From: Leptolyngbya sp. FACHB-261
GTDB taxonomy: Bacteria; Cyanobacteriota; Cyanobacteriia; FACHB-261
Direction of reading: 5' to 3'
Length of the DNA stretch: 64,000 nucleotides
NCBI RefSeq assembly: GCF_014696065.1
Contig: NZ_JACJPL010000016.1
Coordinates: 1 to 64,000, forward strand
Shown: positions 50,901 to 62,517 of the stretch, one piece after another
How the letters are laid out: each line of letters begins with the position of its first letter
Position numbering within the stretch: position 1 is the first letter of the stretch
Notes under the pieces: model-generated
Told to the model about the DNA's origin: nothing
Database searches by the model: none
What the model saw: only the letters and a program-made list of their open reading frames with translations
Program-made: the position numbers and the translations under genes

Positions 50901-52199
50901 TTATCTTGGAAGATTATTTCTTAGATTATGAATGTAATCAATCATTTCCAGTTTAATATCTTCTGAATAACGTTTAGGCACAGCATCTTTGAGGTTTTGT
51001 AGAGCTAATGTGTAAAATCTACCTTCTTCAGGTTTAAATGTTCTCCTTTCTTCCAAGGTAAATAGGCTTCCCTCTTTCTTAAGAAATGAATATATGGGCG
51101 GTTGATCCAAGAGCTTTCTGTGTTTTGTTAGTAAAGAGTTTTGAATATTTTCTAAATATTTCTCAAATTCCCAGTTAATTCGATTTTCTAAACTCTTATT
51201 ACTTTTTACTACCCGCTTTAAATTAGGGCAATCCTCAAAGGCATCATTAACAATCCTTTGTGCTAGACTACTTCGACTAGTAGATAGCCAATCCAATACT
51301 TCTTTCAGAGTAGGACTAATATAAGGTTCCAAATGCTGATCAAGCTGAGATAGTTTGTATCGCTTCTGCTCAATATTTTCCAATGGCCGAGATTTGTCTG
51401 TCCTTAAAAACTCCTGCGTTTCCAGGGCTGTCATTGATTCTGACCTATTATCTAAGGAAAACTTTGCTAAAACCTCAAAAGTAAAAGCACTGGCATGATG
51501 AGAAGCCTTCTCCTGCCGAACCTGTTCAGATTCTACAGAATCGTCATTTTTGCCGTCAATCAAATCGGAAATTCCACGGATCACGAGCGCCTTGATGTCT
51601 GGGTAAGCAAAGACTGCACTCAGGAAGCCAAAACTCTCCATCTCAACAGCGATCGCGTCATTGTAACTTGCCCTAATGAACTTGAAAACGTCTGACTGTT
51701 TGGAAGAAATAACTTTCTCCCCAGCAGCAATGGGAGCCACAAACACATGGGGCCGAGAAGTTAAACTACTAGATAGCCGTTGTAACCACTCTCCTTTTCT
51801 CGCCTCCGATTTAGCTCTTTGCACCAGTGCATAAGCAGACTGCCCTAATGCAGGTCGGGTGAAGAATTGATTGTCTACCTTACCTGACTCATAGCCGTAG
51901 ACCTTTGTTGCTGCGACTACATCACCGATCGCAACGTCTTTGATCCCTCCAGCAATCCCAACAAACAAAAGGACGTCAGGTCTGAAGTATGCGATCGCCC
52001 GTTCTGCTTCCACGGCTGCTCCCGCATTACCTGCTCCCACTTCGGCAATCCCAACTTCCCATACCTGTCCGTTCGCAACGAATTTCCCCCGCTCGTAGAT
52101 TGTTCCCTGGGGATGCATTTTTTCCTGGAGATCCGTCAGATGAGTACGAACAGCCGAGTATTCAACGGATAGAGCAGTCAATATCACTGCACTAGGCAT
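50901..52199 (-). CDS. Stand-alone nucleoside phosphorylase-like protein with C-terminal helical domain
   Basis: 432 aa. N-terminal PNP_UDP_1 domain with all catalytic signatures: AVILTALSVEYSAVRTH (Glu13), LLFVGIAGGIKDVAIGDVV, PIAAGEKVI, AVEMESFGFLSAV (Glu188), ALVIRGISDLIDGK (Asp212). It should cleave a nucleoside or related glycoside. Residues about 255-432 are a different, helical domain (QKRYKLSQLDQHLEPYISPT, LTKHRKLLDQPPIYSFLKKE) that I do not recognise, possibly a partner-recognition or effector-associated domain. It is a paralogue of the PNP-like domain in the giant STAND protein. Divergent from a membrane protein. Confidence 0.8.
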   Translation of the reverse strand: MPSAVILTALSVEYSAVRTHLTDLQEKMHPQGTIYERGKFVANGQVWEVGIAEVGAGNAGAAVEAERAIAYFRPDVLLFVGIAGGIKDVAIGDVVAATKVYGYESGKVDNQFFTRPALGQSAYALVQRAKSEARKGEWLQRLSSSLTSRPHVFVAPIAAGEKVISSKQSDVFKFIRASYNDAIAVEMESFGFLSAVFAYPDIKALVIRGISDLIDGKNDDSVESEQVRQEKASHHASAFTFEVLAKFSLDNRSESMTALETQEFLRTDKSRPLENIEQKRYKLSQLDQHLEPYISPTLKEVLDWLSTSRSSLAQRIVNDAFEDCPNLKRVVKSNKSLENRINWEFEKYLENIQNSLLTKHRKLLDQPPIYSFLKKEGSLFTLEERRTFKPEEGRFYTLALQNLKDAVPKRYSEDIKLEMIDYIHNLRNNLPR

Positions 52200-52340
52200 G
52201 AGCTAACCCTTCAAGTAACCTAAATACTCACTATTCTGACTACTGGATGGTGGTTTGCCTAGAGTGTGGAGAATTTTTTGACTTGCTGAGGAATGGTTTC
52301 TAATCCGTCACAATAGTTGCAGGGTTCGAAGGAGGCAGGT

Positions 52341-52892
52341 ATGGGCAACAAAGACCAGATCCTTGAGATTTTCTTTAAGGAATATGACAAGCTGAAGTCG
52401 GAGCAGGCTCAACGGATTGGCTTTCGGGATAACTTGCTCTACGTGACTTTGGGTTTGTTTGGAACAGTCGTCTCGTTTGCAGTTTCTAACCCATCCAATT
52501 ACTACGCTTTGCTGGTGGTTCCCTGGGTATGCCTGATTCTGGGCTGGACCTATATAGTCAATGATGAAAAGATTTCGGCAATCGGCAGGTATGTCCGTTA
52601 CAAGCTAGTTGATAGGGTTAAGGAATACACTGGTTATATGGATGTAGACACCCTATTTGGTTGGGAAATTGCTCACCGCGACGACAAGCATCGTAAACGA
52701 CGCAAAATCCAGCAATTGATTGTGGATGAAATTACATTTGTCTTTTCGGGGGTGGTTGCTCTAGCAGCATTCTGGTTTCTAGTTCCCACGCCTCCTTTAG
52801 GTGTGACGATCCTGTCTTGGGCGGAGCTTCTACTTTTAATCGTTTTGGGAGTTGAAACGTTCATTTATGCTGACCTGGAAAAGGGACAATAG
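52341..52892 (+). CDS. Four-helix integral membrane protein
   Basis: 183 aa from the ATG at 52341 (GGAGG 5 bases upstream; an in-frame ATG at 52317 lies too early). An N-terminal amphipathic helix KLKSEQAQRIGFRDNLLY is followed by helices YVTLGLFGTVVSFAV and YYALLVVPWVCLILGWTYIV. A cytosolic loop with a very basic stretch (HRDDKHRKRRKIQQL) follows, then FVFSGVVALAAFWFLV and ILSWAELLLLIVLGVETFIY. The two-hairpin plan recalls SLATT-like and other conflict-system membrane effectors, but no family is established. It starts 140 bp from the divergent phosphorylase gene. Confidence 0.7.
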   Translation: MGNKDQILEIFFKEYDKLKSEQAQRIGFRDNLLYVTLGLFGTVVSFAVSNPSNYYALLVVPWVCLILGWTYIVNDEKISAIGRYVRYKLVDRVKEYTGYMDVDTLFGWEIAHRDDKHRKRRKIQQLIVDEITFVFSGVVALAAFWFLVPTPPLGVTILSWAELLLLIVLGVETFIYADLEKGQ

Positions 52893-53080
52893 GCAGTTAT
52901 AGCTCCAACAGGAGTAGTGTATAAGAGGGTAGCATCAACAGAATCGCGAAAGGGAGCAGAGACTGAAATATTTTCTGGTGGGAAAACTGTCACTGGCTGG
53001 TAGCTTTGAGCCTGTGAATACGGCAATAGGTAGGGTAATTCACAGCTCGTGCTTTTGATTAGCTGCTCAATTTTTCCAGT

Positions 53081-53899
53081 AGACCTCTTGCATGAATAGC
53101 GAGAAAGTAAGAGTTCATAATTGAGCAGACTTGCAATCAGGTTGACTCGCAAGCCAAACCTCCTCCTGTGATGGCGGTAGCGCTCGGCTAAAATGCGGAA
53201 TAGCTTCAGTCTGCGATTGGCCTGCTCAACTACCACTCGTCCATCCGGCCAAACTCCGATTGTACTGTTGTTTCGCTACCGCTAATAATCGTTTGGGCGG
53301 CTTACGGGTAGGAGACGACCATTGACATGCAGCTTGGCCAACCCTTGATAGCCCTTATCCGCCAGACTTAACTGCTGAGGATGAAAGCGAACACCACTGC
53401 GCTTGAACATTCTATGGTCATGCACCCGTCCTCGACTATAAGCAGTACAAACAATCAGACCACTCTCCTGCTCAACCAGGAGTTGCGCTTTGAGGGTGTG
53501 CCGTTTCTGTTTGCCACTGTCGTAACGACGCTGTTTTTTGGAGGCGTTCAATGGGTGTTTCTATCGCACCCACAACTACCCTATTCCATCGGTAAGCTGA
53601 GGCCTCGAAAGAGCCCGCACGCGATGAGCAGGTTCTTGACCTTCTGCACAGTTTGGCAGACCGTTGCTTCACAATGCCCCAGGTTTGGGTGACGTGAAAC
53701 TAGGTACCCGCCAATAGCCTAAGCGACTGGCAGTTGGTCCTCAAATGTAAGCTTGCACTGTCCCCTAAGCTTGCCTTGGTAGTCTAGGTGAGAGGCGGTT
53801 TGAAGCTACTGGCTTTGAGGGTTCGAAGGCGCTCGTAGGTCATCTTCTGCTCCCGTTCTGACCTACTGACATCCTCTAAATCATTTGTGCAAGAGGTCT
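53081..53899 (-). mobile_element. IS5-family (IS1031-like) element, degenerate, with 3-bp target duplication
   Basis: 819 bp with inverted ends AGACCTCTTGCA (53081-53092, 53888-53899), flanked on both sides by AGT, the 3-bp duplication expected for this group. The transposase reads on the minus strand from MTYERLRTLKASSFK (near 53840) through GHCEATVCQTVQKVKNLLI, KKQRRYDSGKQKRHTLKAQL and SLADKGYQGLAKLHVNGRLL to VVEQANRRLKLFRILAERYR and LLNYELLLSRYS, with frameshifts and stops. D and E of the DDE triad are visible in LADKGYQG and VVEQANRRLK. Confidence 0.8.
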
Positions 53900-54157
53900 A
53901 GTGGCCTGAGCCCCATCACGCTATAGGGAAATCCAACACATGGGAGGCAAAGCGCCTTTCTCATTAGGCAAGAGCCGTTGACCCCTCTCGACCTCGAACC
54001 CGTCGGTAGCGCCGAACCAAGGCGAATTCCAGAGGCCCAGCGCAGCTCTAATGTGGGATAAGTCAACGCATTATCTTACAGACCAGGGATTGTCGAGGTT
54101 TATGAACGGCTTATCAAAAAGCTCACCCTTCTCCCCACCTCCAACCTGATTGGTCTA

Positions 54158-54514
54158 ATGGGATTTTTCGAATGGCAACCGAACCGGGTCACTGGTGTGG
54201 CAGAAATGCTAACAAATTCACCCTTGGCCAGTACCAATGCTTTCGAAGAGCTCCAAACTTCGCTGCAAGCAACTGGTAGTCAAGGATCTGGCCGGAACTT
54301 CTCCATCACAAACATTAAGGGCACAGGAGCAACCGGAGCTTTTTGGGCGATACGAGAGAATGTTTCAGTCCGACTTCTAAGAATGTTTGTGGCAGGACGT
54401 ACCAACCAAATCGATATTGACAAATTGATTACTTGTAAACGAATGGTAACCCCTAATATTCAAGGGATCCACACGTCATACCAGCACAGCAGGTCAAAGC
54501 TGGAATGGAGATAG
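54158..54514 (+). CDS. Hypothetical ORF, possibly a gene remnant
   Basis: 118 codons. MGFFEWQPNRVTGVAEMLTN, then QATGSQGSGRNFSITNIKGT and AFWAIRENVSVRLLRMFVAG have protein-like character. There is no ribosome site and plausible coding continues upstream in the same region, so it may be the end of a decayed gene. Family not recognised. Confidence 0.3.
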   Translation: MGFFEWQPNRVTGVAEMLTNSPLASTNAFEELQTSLQATGSQGSGRNFSITNIKGTGATGAFWAIRENVSVRLLRMFVAGRTNQIDIDKLITCKRMVTPNIQGIHTSYQHSRSKLEWR

Positions 54515-54828
54515 CGATCCCGCCATCACTGGCTATGCAGCTAAGGGGAGCCCAAAAACTGGATGGGAACCAGTACCGTTGTAAGGGATCTGAGCGATAG
54601 ATATTCTTGTCCTAACCAGAAGAACGTGAGCGACCTGTCTGAGCCTGAGTGAGCGCCTTACCAGCTCTGGGCTGAAGCAGAAGAAGCTATTGTCAAAACC
54701 TCTAAAAATTACTCGCAGATTCTAGGTAGCGCTTGAGTTCTTGTGACATTTCTTCACTAATTGGAACACTCCTATGCAATCCATAGGAGGTAACTTGACA
54801 GATGATTCAAAATCTACCAACACATAAG

Positions 54829-54865
54829 CGTTCGAGAAGTACCCGGGTAGGGTACTTCTCGAACG
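54829..54865. repeat. Perfect 16-bp hairpin with 5-base loop
   Basis: CGTTCGAGAAGTACCC (54829-54844) and its exact inverse (54850-54865) around GGGTA. No T-run follows and it lies far from any gene end. Candidates: recombination or IS200/IS605-like end, binding site, or structured RNA. Confidence 0.85.
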
Positions 54866-55399
54866 GGATGAATCTGACAGAATGCTGTATGTAGGTTAGA
54901 ACATTAACCAGGATCAGATCAAAGGATTCACATCACCCTCCTCTAAGAAGAAGGAGTTACAAGCCTCACCGAGGCTAGTACATAGACATTAGGTAAAGAG
55001 CTCTATGACTCCCACAAATAGCGCTCTATGAGAATCAAGGAGATCAGCTTGCTAGAAAGTTCCTAAATGCACGGCCTGCCTTGGAAAAGGGGCGAGGGAA
55101 GGGCCGCCTGTGCCTTCTTCCCCCATCTGACGCTGAATACGGCTTTTTGAGCTTTTGCCAACAACGCTTGCTCAACCAGTTCAGAGCGCTTCTTCAACGG
55201 TCATAGATTCTGCTCTCACGGGCATGCCAGCTAACGTGCTTCGTAGTTCCACACTTCATCATCGTCCATGTTGGTGCTTAGTAATAGCGACTCTATTGCC
55301 CACTGGAGAAATTTATGTCTTCTTTTTCTCTACTCGCAACAATATGACCCTACGCCAATGTTTGAAACTTACAAGTGAGCTTTAGATCTTCTGCCTAAC

Positions 55400-55438
55400 C
55401 TTTATCCGACTTTTTCCCACCTTTATCCGACTTTTTCC
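55400..55438. repeat. Direct repeat with 21-bp spacing upstream of the RTX gene
   Basis: CTTTATCCGACTTTTTCC occurs at 55400-55417 and 55421-55438, two helical turns apart, 170 bp before the RTX start codon. A possible activator or sensor-regulator binding array. Confidence 0.7.
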
Positions 55439-55607
55439 TATCTCGAGCTTGCTGCACAGCAGGTAAAGTGAGCTCAGAAATTGCACCAGGGACAGAACTC
55501 ACAGTTTCAGCTTGCAAGGCTCGCCGTAACAGTTCTTTGTACTAGAGAGTCACTAGGCTCTCTAGGTTATCTCATCACCCTCGTAACTATCCCTAGAAGA
55601 AATTGTC

Positions 55608-58600
55608 ATGCCTACAACTTACACTGGAACAAATTTAAACGAGCTAGTCAGCGGACTTGACAAACTCTTCAGCACAATTCAGGCTGCAATTAATACCCAA
55701 GTTCTTAGTAAAGAACTACCTATCTTCGGCAAAGGCTTAGACAACTCCTTATCACTACAAGATTTATGGAAATCTAGTGTATTTGATGGCGTAGCGCTCA
55801 CTGTTGAGAATATTGCTGCAAAACTCGCCGAAGCAACCCGGGGATTGGTCTCAGTCGCATCTCAGGACGACAGTGAGATTAAGTTTCAACTTAATTTAAA
55901 CTCTGTTAAGCCTCTCAAAGACCGTCTAATTGATGCTGACTTAGGCATTCCCAACATTGGGTTCGATGTCAAAGGACAGGCAGAAGCAGATCTGGGCGCC
56001 AAGTTCAATTTGGATTTCGGCGTACGGAAGGATAGCGGATTTTTCCTTGACACGTCCAAAGCTGACGAATTCACCTTTGAGCTAAACTCCTCTCTGTCAT
56101 CTTTAGAGACGTCCGCTGGCTTAGGTTCATTTAAGCTGGATGTGCAAGACAATGGTACTCGATTTAACGGTAAATTCTCTCTGGATTTACAGGATATCGA
56201 TACTAACAACGTTATTACTGCTTCTGAAGTTAGCGCAACGCTGAATGGCAGTGCCAATATTGGACTCAAAGCTAAAACAACATTGGGAGATTCTACTGTT
56301 CTGCCATCGTTTAACTTTGATTTCAATGCGAGCTTGCAAAATGTATTTACTGGAGAACAACCAAAAATCGCGTTCAACAATATCAATGTTGGGCTCGGCT
56401 CATTCGCTCAACAGTTTGCTGGACCAGTGCTGGATAGTGTGAATAGCGTTATCTCGCCGATTCGTCCGTTGCTAGATGGTTTGACCAGCAACATTGATTT
56501 TTTAACAAATGACTTACCCAGCGGTTTAGGTCTTGCGGGAGTGCTGGATGTTGAAACAGTCGCTACGCCTGGTGAAGTGACATTACTAGACATCTTTAAG
56601 CTGATTGATACGGTTAAGCCGATTCCTGGTCTCAATCAAAGCTTGCAATTTTTCAAGGCAGCAAAAGAAATCACCAATTTAATTGATATAGTTTCAGAAA
56701 TTGTTAGCCCGAACAGCATCTCTTTGGGCAATTTTGAATTTGATCTAAGCAATCCTAAAGGTGCGACTACTAATCCCACTAGCACAGCCGCGATTAACTC
56801 TCAACTGAGCACTTTTGTACCTGGACTTAGCAGCTCATTAGATTCACTTACTGGTCTCCAGTTTCCAATTTTAACGAATCCGTTGGAGGGATTTAACTTA
56901 CTTCAACAACTGGCTCTGCCAAACGTTTCTACCTCTAATCTATTGTTGGGCAGAACGAGCAATTTGTTTCTGTACGATATGCCAGCGCTGCAACTGGGCA
57001 TCACCAATGTAAATGTTCCCATTCCAGTCATTCCACCGCTATTTGCCAAGATTGGGGTGGAAGAATTTACTGCGGAAGCAGATTTTGCTTTTGGCTATGA
57101 CACGGAGGGAGTTACAGCAACGCTTAGCAGTGGCGACGTATTTAATGGCTTTTTTGTCAGCGATCGCGCCAATGCTGATGGCACGGGACCTGATGTGGAC
57201 GAAGTGTTCTTGCTAGGTGATTTTGGGGCGAAACTCAGTCTTGATTTTGGAGTCGGTGAGCTAACAGGTGGTGGCATCATTCGCACCCAGGCAGGATTTG
57301 ATCTAGCAGATTCCAATGGAGATGGCAAAGTTCGGATTGATGAACTAAAACCTCCCTTCTTCGACGAAACCTCCGGCAGAATTTCTGCCTTTCTCAGAGC
57401 CGAAGCCCGGTTGGCAGTGGGAGCTGCAATCGTCAAGAAGCTGCTAACCGATCCAGTTTATTTAGTAAACCCTGTAGCAGGGGTGCTAAAAGATCTCGCT
57501 AAAGAAGCGGGCTGGCTCAATGACATCGGCGAGTTTGTGGGGCGTACCGTTAAAAGGGTTGTAGAGGTTATCGAGAGTATTCCCGTCATTGGGGATATTG
57601 TGTCAGCGGTAAAAGAAGTCTTTGAAGAAGACGAGAGCAAGCCAGCGGACGTACTGTTCCGCATCGATAGTCCAGAGGTGGTTCTGTGGGACTTCAAAAC
57701 GGGTGCAGGGGGCGGTTCAACTAGCTCTAAAGCGTTGGTCGGCGACGACAACGACAACGTGTTAAACGGTGGTTCCGGTAAGGACGAGATTTTTGGACGC
57801 GGTGGCAACGACTTGCTAAATGGCAACGGCGGCAATGACAAGCTGTTTGGTGAAGCCGGAAATGACACGTTAAACGGTGGTGACGGCAACGATATTTTAG
57901 ACGGCGGTGACGGCGACGATCGACTCTCTGGTGATGCTGGCAACGACACTCTAAGTGGCGGGGCTGGCAACGATGTGTTGGAGGGCGGTAACGACGACGA
58001 TCGCCTGAACGGCAATGAGGGCAGCGATCGACTCGCAGGTGGAGATGGAAAGGATGCCTTGTATGGAGGGATGGGTAACGACACGCTCACTGGGGATGAG
58101 GGCAATGATGAACTGTTTGGCGAAGCCGGAGACGATTCTTTAGTAGGTGGCAACGACAACGACCTGCTGGTAGGCGGCGATGGGGCTGACGCATTATTAG
58201 GCGGCGACGGTACTGATGATCTAGTTGGTGAAGCCGGAAACGATCTGCTAGACGGCGGTGCTGGCAATGATCGTCTGTTTGGCAGTGAGGGTAGCGATCA
58301 TCTCTTGGGTAGTGTTGGTAACGATCTACTGGACGGGGGTACAGGCGATGACACTCTGTCAGGTGGTGAGGGTAGCGACAATCTAGCCGGAGCTGAGGGC
58401 AACGACACCCTCAGTGGCGACGCGGGCAACGATACGCTCAACGGCGGTGTAGGCGACGACTCCCTCTTAGGCGGGCTGGGTAACGACCAACTCCTCGGCG
58501 ATGTAGGCAACGATACGCTAGACGGCGGTGCAGGTGACGATCAACTCAACGGTGGTGACGGTAACGACAGCTTATTTGGCGACAGTGGCAACGATGCCCT

Positions 58601-61600
58601 GTTTGGCGATGTAGGCAACGATACGCTGGATGGCGGCAGCGACAACGACCGCCTGATTGGCGGTGATGGAAATGATCGGCTGCTGGGACAAGAGGGCGAT
58701 GATTTACTAGCGGGTGGCAACGGTGATGATACGCTCTTGGGCGGTCTGGGCAACGATCGCTTTGCCGGACAAGAAGGCAACGACCAATTATCTGGCGAAG
58801 CGGGCGATGATCTGCTCACAGGAGGGAATGGCGATGATCTGCTGAATGGTGGCGAGGGCAATGACCAATTATTTGGTGAAGCCGGAAATGACACGCTGAA
58901 TGGCGGCAGTGGCAACGACTCTCTCGAGGGCGATACAGGCAACGACCAATTGTTGGGTGAAGCAGGCGATGACACGCTTAGTGGCGGTACTGGTGATGAT
59001 CAGCTAGCGGGCGATACAGGCAGCGATCTCCTAGTAGGCGGCGCAGGCAACGATTTGATTGATGGCGGCAGCGAGATTGATACGGTTAGCTATGCCAATT
59101 CTCCGACTGGAGTCGTCGTCAACATTGACGAAACCAGCAGCTACAGCAATCCAGGCAGCACTGTTGATCCTGAACCCGCCTTCACGATCGCTGCTGGGTC
59201 TGCTACCGATGGCTTCGGGACAACAGATACCCTGCAAAACCTGGAAAACATTATTGGTTCGGACTTCAACGACGTTCTGATTGGTAATGCGGCTGAAAAT
59301 GTCATCCTGGCTGGAGCCGGAAACGACCTGGTGATTGGCAATGCCGGGAATGACACGCTGGATGGCGGTACAGGGGTTAATGTCGTCAGCTATCGCCGTG
59401 ATCCAGAGGCAGCGTTCATCAGCCTGGAGGACGGACGCGCGATCGACGGATTCGGCACTGTGGATAGCCTCAGCAACTTCCGAGATGTGGTTGGGTCACA
59501 GGGCAACGACACGATCGTTGGCGACGGTCAAGACAACATCCTCTACAGCGGTAGCGGCAACGATCGCATCGAAGCTCGCGGCGGCAACGACCTAGTTTTT
59601 GGCAACGATGGTATTGACGCTCTCTTAGGTGAAGACGGTGATGACAAGCTGGTGGGTGGAGCCGGGGCTGACTTTCTCAACGGTGGCAACGGCATTGATA
59701 CGGCATCCTATTTCACTGCCTTATCGGGTGTCACCGCTAACCTGACGATCGCCAGAGGTACCAGCGGCGATGCCAACGGAGACACTTTTACTCAAATTGA
59801 GAACCTGGAAGGCTCCGAATTTAACGATCGTCTGACTGGGGATGCTCAAGCTAACTATCTGTGGGGTTTGGGTGATGATGATTTCTTAGATGGCCGCGAA
59901 GGCAATGACACGTTAGACGGTGGCACGGGCAACGATCGCCTATCCGGTGGAGACGGCAATGACCTGCTGTTCGGGCAAGCCGGAGACGATGCTCTAGACG
60001 GAGGTGACAGCAACGACACCCTAGTCGGCGGCAGTGGTGATGATTTTCTCGAAGGTCGCGCCGGGAACGATCGTCTGGAGGGCGGTGACGGCGATGATAC
60101 CTTCCTAGGCGGAGAGGGCAATGATACCCTCTTCGGCGAAGCCGGAAACGACAACTTAGATGGCGGCGATGGCAACGACAGCTTAAGCGGCAGCACTGGC
60201 GATGATCTTCTCTATGGCAGTGATGGTGACGACCAACTGTTTGGTGATGCAGGCAGTGATGTCTTGGAGGGCGGCACAGGCAACGACCAGCTATTCGGCA
60301 ATGACGATGATGACTTCCTCTACGGACAGCAGGGGAACGACACACTCAACGGCGATGCAGGCAATGACCAACTCTTTGGCGGTGAGGGCGATGATCAACT
60401 GTTTGGCGGTGAGGGTAATGACACATTAGAAGGGGAGACAGGTAACGACCAGCTGTTTGGGGAGGCTGGCAATGATCTGCTCGCGGGCAGTGATGGCAAC
60501 GATTCCTTAGCTGGAGCGGAGGGTGATGATCGCCTGCTCGGAGATGCTGGTGATGATTTCTTGTCAGGGGGAGCCGGTAACGATTCTCTCAACGGAGATG
60601 ATGGCAACGACCTGCTTGCTGGAGATGATGGCAACGACGCGATCGATGGTGGCAGTGGTAGCGACACGGTTCTTTACCAAGCTTCCCCTACAGGAGTCGT
60701 GGTTAACCTTAACTCCACCAGCTACAGCAGCGAAACACTTCTGGGATTGCTGCCCTTTACAATTACTGCCAGTACTGCCTTGGATGGCTTTGGCACAACG
60801 GACACCCTGCACAATATCGAGAATATTGTTGGTTCGCAATTTGCTGATGCCTTGATTGGTGACGATACTGCGAACGTGATTCAGGGGTTGGCAGGCAACG
60901 ATCTTCTAGTTGGCAACGCAGGCAACGATCGCTTAGACGGTGGAGAAGGTAACGATACCGTTAGTTACCAGTTTGATCCGAATGCAGTAACGGTAAATCT
61001 GGAACTTGGTACCGCAATCGATGGCTGGGGTAACAGCGACCAACTGCTTAGCATCGAAAATGTTATTGGCTCTGCCTTCAACGACTCCCTCACCGGCAAC
61101 TCTGGGGCCAACGTGATCCTGGCAGGCGCAGACAATGATACCGTGCTTGCTCGGGCAGGCAACGACACCGTATTTGGTGGTACTGGCAATGATGTACTGT
61201 CGGGTGAAGCTGGAGACGACTTGCTAGAGGGTGAAACAGGCAATGACACTTTGTCTGGCAATATTGGCAATGACACGGTAGTAGGTGGGTCTGGCAGCGA
61301 CCGGATTAATGGTGGTGTTGGTAACGACGTAATTGACGGTGGGCTTGACAATGACACGCTGTCGGGTGGCGGCGGACGCGATCGCTTCATCCTTCGAGGC
61401 GGAGATGGCATCGACACAATCACTGACTTTGGTGGTGTGGGTCAAGGCAAAAATCCATCAGCGGCAATGATTGCTGAAATGGACATTCTTCAATTTGAAG
61501 GCGAAGAATTGACTGCTGAAAATATGCTGTTGACTCAAAATGGAAACAGCTTAGAAATTACATTCGAGGGTCTTGCTGAAACCCAAGTGATTCTGCAAGG

Positions 61601-62342
61601 CTTCCCGCTAGAAAGCCTCGACAACCTAGGTCAGGGAAATGGAGATATCAATCTAGGCAACATTGCTTTTCTGTTTAATGGTCAAGCTCAAGTTACGGAT
61701 AGCTTTGACGTGTTCAATGCTAAGTGGAAAAATGGAAACCCAGACTGGAACTATGGGCATGTGCTTAATCCAGATACAGTCACCTTCCTCAACGACTTGA
61801 ACAATACAATTCAAGGTTTTGATAACTCTGATGATGTTATCAACGCTCAGGGAGGTAATGATCTCCTTGGGGGGCTGGGTGGTGACGATACCCTGCGCGG
61901 TGGTACTGGCAACGACACCTTGGTTGGTGGCTTGGGGAGAGACTCTTTAGCAGGCGACGACGGCAATGACTCTCTCTATGGCCAGGACTGGGATGATTTT
62001 CTGATGGGTGGTAGAGGGGATGACCTACTGGTAGGTGACACCGGCATCAACACCCTTTCTGGTGGCTCTGGAAATGACATCTTCGCTCTTACTAATGTCG
62101 GCGAAGACACTGTGTTGGACTTCACCCTTGGGCAAGACCGCATTGGGCTCAGCAGTAGTCTTACTTTCAACCAATTAATTATCATCCAAGGCACTGGAGC
62201 TGATTCCAGTAGCACCTGGATCAAACTCAACAGTACAGGCGAGACTTTGATGACCCTTAATAATGTTGAAGCTAGCGCTCTCACAACTAGTTCCTTCTTG
62301 ACGTTGACCAATCAGCAACTAAAACCCTCTCTCTCTGTCTAA
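55608..62342 (+). CDS. Giant RTX/haemolysin-type calcium-binding protein
   Basis: 2244 aa, acidic, no N-terminal signal, so type I secretion via a C-terminal signal is expected. Residues 1-710 are a non-repeat region, strand-rich and unrecognised. It includes an EF-hand-like loop [12 protein letters not shown] (568-579) and ends in [23 protein letters not shown] nonapeptides (GGxGxDxLxG) begin near residue 715 and fill most of the rest in several blocks. Between blocks lie non-RTX modules ([36 protein letters not shown]) that recur around residues 1160, 1370 and 1690. The last 60 residues ([20 protein letters not shown] onward) are the usual end. Binds Ca2+ outside the cell; role could be surface layer, adhesin or enzyme carrier. 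No export genes are nearby. Confidence 0.9.
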   Translation: MPTTYTGTNLNELVSGLDKLFSTIQAAINTQVLSKELPIFGKGLDNSLSLQDLWKSSVFDGVALTVENIAAKLAEATRGLVSVASQDDSEIKFQLNLNSVKPLKDRLIDADLGIPNIGFDVKGQAEADLGAKFNLDFGVRKDSGFFLDTSKADEFTFELNSSLSSLETSAGLGSFKLDVQDNGTRFNGKFSLDLQDIDTNNVITASEVSATLNGSANIGLKAKTTLGDSTVLPSFNFDFNASLQNVFTGEQPKIAFNNINVGLGSFAQQFAGPVLDSVNSVISPIRPLLDGLTSNIDFLTNDLPSGLGLAGVLDVETVATPGEVTLLDIFKLIDTVKPIPGLNQSLQFFKAAKEITNLIDIVSEIVSPNSISLGNFEFDLSNPKGATTNPTSTAAINSQLSTFVPGLSSSLDSLTGLQFPILTNPLEGFNLLQQLALPNVSTSNLLLGRTSNLFLYDMPALQLGITNVNVPIPVIPPLFAKIGVEEFTAEADFAFGYDTEGVTATLSSGDVFNGFFVSDRANADGTGPDVDEVFLLGDFGAKLSLDFGVGELTGGGIIRTQAGFDLADSNGDGKVRIDELKPPFFDETSGRISAFLRAEARLAVGAAIVKKLLTDPVYLVNPVAGVLKDLAKEAGWLNDIGEFVGRTVKRVVEVIESIPVIGDIVSAVKEVFEEDESKPADVLFRIDSPEVVLWDFKTGAGGGSTSSKALVGDDNDNVLNGGSGKDEIFGRGGNDLLNGNGGNDKLFGEAGNDTLNGGDGNDILDGGDGDDRLSGDAGNDTLSGGAGNDVLEGGNDDDRLNGNEGSDRLAGGDGKDALYGGMGNDTLTGDEGNDELFGEAGDDSLVGGNDNDLLVGGDGADALLGGDGTDDLVGEAGNDLLDGGAGNDRLFGSEGSDHLLGSVGNDLLDGGTGDDTLSGGEGSDNLAGAEGNDTLSGDAGNDTLNGGVGDDSLLGGLGNDQLLGDVGNDTLDGGAGDDQLNGGDGNDSLFGDSGNDALFGDVGNDTLDGGSDNDRLIGGDGNDRLLGQEGDDLLAGGNGDDTLLGGLGNDRFAGQEGNDQLSGEAGDDLLTGGNGDDLLNGGEGNDQLFGEAGNDTLNGGSGNDSLEGDTGNDQLLGEAGDDTLSGGTGDDQLAGDTGSDLLVGGAGNDLIDGGSEIDTVSYANSPTGVVVNIDETSSYSNPGSTVDPEPAFTIAAGSATDGFGTTDTLQNLENIIGSDFNDVLIGNAAENVILAGAGNDLVIGNAGNDTLDGGTGVNVVSYRRDPEAAFISLEDGRAIDGFGTVDSLSNFRDVVGSQGNDTIVGDGQDNILYSGSGNDRIEARGGNDLVFGNDGIDALLGEDGDDKLVGGAGADFLNGGNGIDTASYFTALSGVTANLTIARGTSGDANGDTFTQIENLEGSEFNDRLTGDAQANYLWGLGDDDFLDGREGNDTLDGGTGNDRLSGGDGNDLLFGQAGDDALDGGDSNDTLVGGSGDDFLEGRAGNDRLEGGDGDDTFLGGEGNDTLFGEAGNDNLDGGDGNDSLSGSTGDDLLYGSDGDDQLFGDAGSDVLEGGTGNDQLFGNDDDDFLYGQQGNDTLNGDAGNDQLFGGEGDDQLFGGEGNDTLEGETGNDQLFGEAGNDLLAGSDGNDSLAGAEGDDRLLGDAGDDFLSGGAGNDSLNGDDGNDLLAGDDGNDAIDGGSGSDTVLYQASPTGVVVNLNSTSYSSETLLGLLPFTITASTALDGFGTTDTLHNIENIVGSQFADALIGDDTANVIQGLAGNDLLVGNAGNDRLDGGEGNDTVSYQFDPNAVTVNLELGTAIDGWGNSDQLLSIENVIGSAFNDSLTGNSGANVILAGADNDTVLARAGNDTVFGGTGNDVLSGEAGDDLLEGETGNDTLSGNIGNDTVVGGSGSDRINGGVGNDVIDGGLDNDTLSGGGGRDRFILRGGDGIDTITDFGGVGQGKNPSAAMIAEMDILQFEGEELTAENMLLTQNGNSLEITFEGLAETQVILQGFPLESLDNLGQGNGDINLGNIAFLFNGQAQVTDSFDVFNAKWKNGNPDWNYGHVLNPDTVTFLNDLNNTIQGFDNSDDVINAQGGNDLLGGLGGDDTLRGGTGNDTLVGGLGRDSLAGDDGNDSLYGQDWDDFLMGGRGDDLLVGDTGINTLSGGSGNDIFALTNVGEDTVLDFTLGQDRIGLSSSLTFNQLIIIQGTGADSSSTWIKLNSTGETLMTLNNVEASALTTSSFLTLTNQQLKPSLSV

Positions 62343-62517
62343 TCTTGGCTAGACCTGTGGCTGGCTTCTCTTTAAATTCCTGCGTTGGCACTGTTTTAGA
62401 GCAATGAACCACAGGTCTAGTGCATCATTCGAATCTGGAAATTGGGAGAAACTTGAGGGCTATGCTATGGCATTGCCAGATTCTCTGTTATACAAAACGC
62501 AAGAATGGATGTGTTAC

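Larger units (their letters stand above)
54515..55607. other. Long non-coding stretch upstream of the RTX gene
   Basis: About 1.1 kb without a credible gene. Holds the perfect hairpin at 54829-54865, the direct repeat at 55400-55438 and presumably the RTX promoter. Confidence 0.5.

Noticed and set aside
57458-60840. Long minus-strand frames (Pro/Ser-rich) opposite the RTX repeats
   Set aside because: They arise from the repeated GGxGxD codons read in reverse; low-complexity and without start signals.
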